Shown in pieces: positions 6,862-7,156 of a stretch of 7,156 nucleotides of DNA. This stretch comes from Bacillota bacterium (lineage in GTDB: Bacteria; Bacillota; Clostridia; Acetivibrionales; Acetivibrionaceae). The DNA lies in NCBI GenBank assembly GCA_023421115.1, contig JAEZUI010000185.1, positions 1-7,156 of the forward strand, read 5' to 3'. The notes under the pieces were generated by a model. The model was given only the letters and a program-made list of their open reading frames with translations. It had not been told where the DNA came from and did no database searches. Made by a program: the position numbers and the translations under genes. Numbering within the stretch: position 1 is the stretch's first letter; every line of letters starts with the position of its first letter.

Positions 6862-7156
6862 ATGTCTTATTATGGATACGGTGAATATGTTACGGTCGAA
6901 GAGCGTAAAAATAAAGCTAGAAAAGCTGTTGAAAAGTTAAAAAAGAAAAACAAGGATATAACCCCGATAGTTATTGAAGGCAGGAATATTGCAAAGACTT
7001 GGTGGGGGAAATCTTGGAACAAAAACCTTGAGAGCTATTCGGACTATTCAAATCGAATAGAAAGGGGTAGAAGCTATGTGCGAAATGGTTCAGTTCTCGA
7101 TTTTAGGATAGATAAAGGTATTGTAAGAGCACTTGTACTCGGAAGTAGGGCAAAGC
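6862..7156 (+). CDS. SWIM zinc-finger family protein, N-terminal part only
   Basis: The first 98 residues of a gene that runs off the right edge, reading MSYYGYGEYVTVEERKN and onward with no stop. A basic, lysine-rich stretch (15-31) is followed by a block I recognise from bacterial SWIM-domain proteins encoded beside SNF2 ATPases: PIVIEGRNIAKTWWGKSW (35-52), NLESYSDYSNR (55-65), and GRSYVRNGSVLDFRI (69-83). The defining CxC...CxH zinc motif normally lies further in and would be outside the window, so the zinc finger itself cannot be confirmed here. The SWIM domain is proposed to bind DNA or protein. Its repeated pairing with SNF2 ATPases suggests it works with them, but the biochemical role is not known. 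The neighbouring YwqA/YwqB pair in Bacillus subtilis is the likely equivalent. The start is supported by a strong ribosome binding site at 6846-6854. Confidence 0.85.
   Translation, partial: MSYYGYGEYVTVEERKNKARKAVEKLKKKNKDITPIVIEGRNIAKTWWGKSWNKNLESYSDYSNRIERGRSYVRNGSVLDFRIDKGIVRALVLGSRAK

Noticed and set aside
1..7156. Mobile element, prophage, CRISPR array, tRNA or rRNA
   Set aside because: No transposase or integrase, terminal inverted repeats, spaced direct repeats or structural RNA signatures were found on reading both strands by eye.

Overview
The window is AT-rich bacterial DNA with purine-rich Shine-Dalgarno sites. Its protein families point to a low-GC Firmicute, most likely an anaerobe of the class Clostridia: a Zn/Cd-type P-type ATPase, a DUF1540 mini-protein, an iron-sulfur XPD/DinG-type helicase carrying a nuclease domain, and a YwqA-like SNF2 ATPase next to a SWIM-family protein. 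The genus cannot be fixed from the sequence. A cellulolytic clostridial group would fit, but that is only an impression.

All five genes lie on the + strand. Bases 1-1364 hold the C-terminal part of a heavy-metal-exporting P1B-type ATPase whose start lies upstream of the window. Bases 1458-1628 encode a 56-residue, four-cysteine DUF1540 protein. It is followed by a hairpin at 1652-1683 that probably ends this first transcription unit. A perfect TATAAT box at 1729-1734 then precedes the second unit.

The second unit begins with a 783-residue protein (1769-4120) that joins an N-terminal RecB/Cas4-like PD-(D/E)XK nuclease to a C-terminal XPD/DinG-type helicase with four candidate iron-sulfur cysteines. 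After a 71-base AT-rich gap containing a possible promoter comes an 884-residue SNF2-family ATPase (4192-6846). Fifteen bases later a SWIM-zinc-finger-family protein begins (6862) and runs off the right edge.

The first two genes may share a metal-handling theme: an exporter and a small cysteine protein that could bind metal. The last three look like a DNA-processing module: a nuclease-helicase that could unwind and trim DNA ends, a SNF2 translocase that could remodel or clear protein-DNA complexes, and a SWIM protein known from comparative genomics to accompany such SNF2 ATPases. The SNF2-SWIM pair is a recognised but functionally unexplained partnership. The nuclease-helicase beside it is the most interesting item here. 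No phage, transposon, CRISPR, tRNA or rRNA features were seen.
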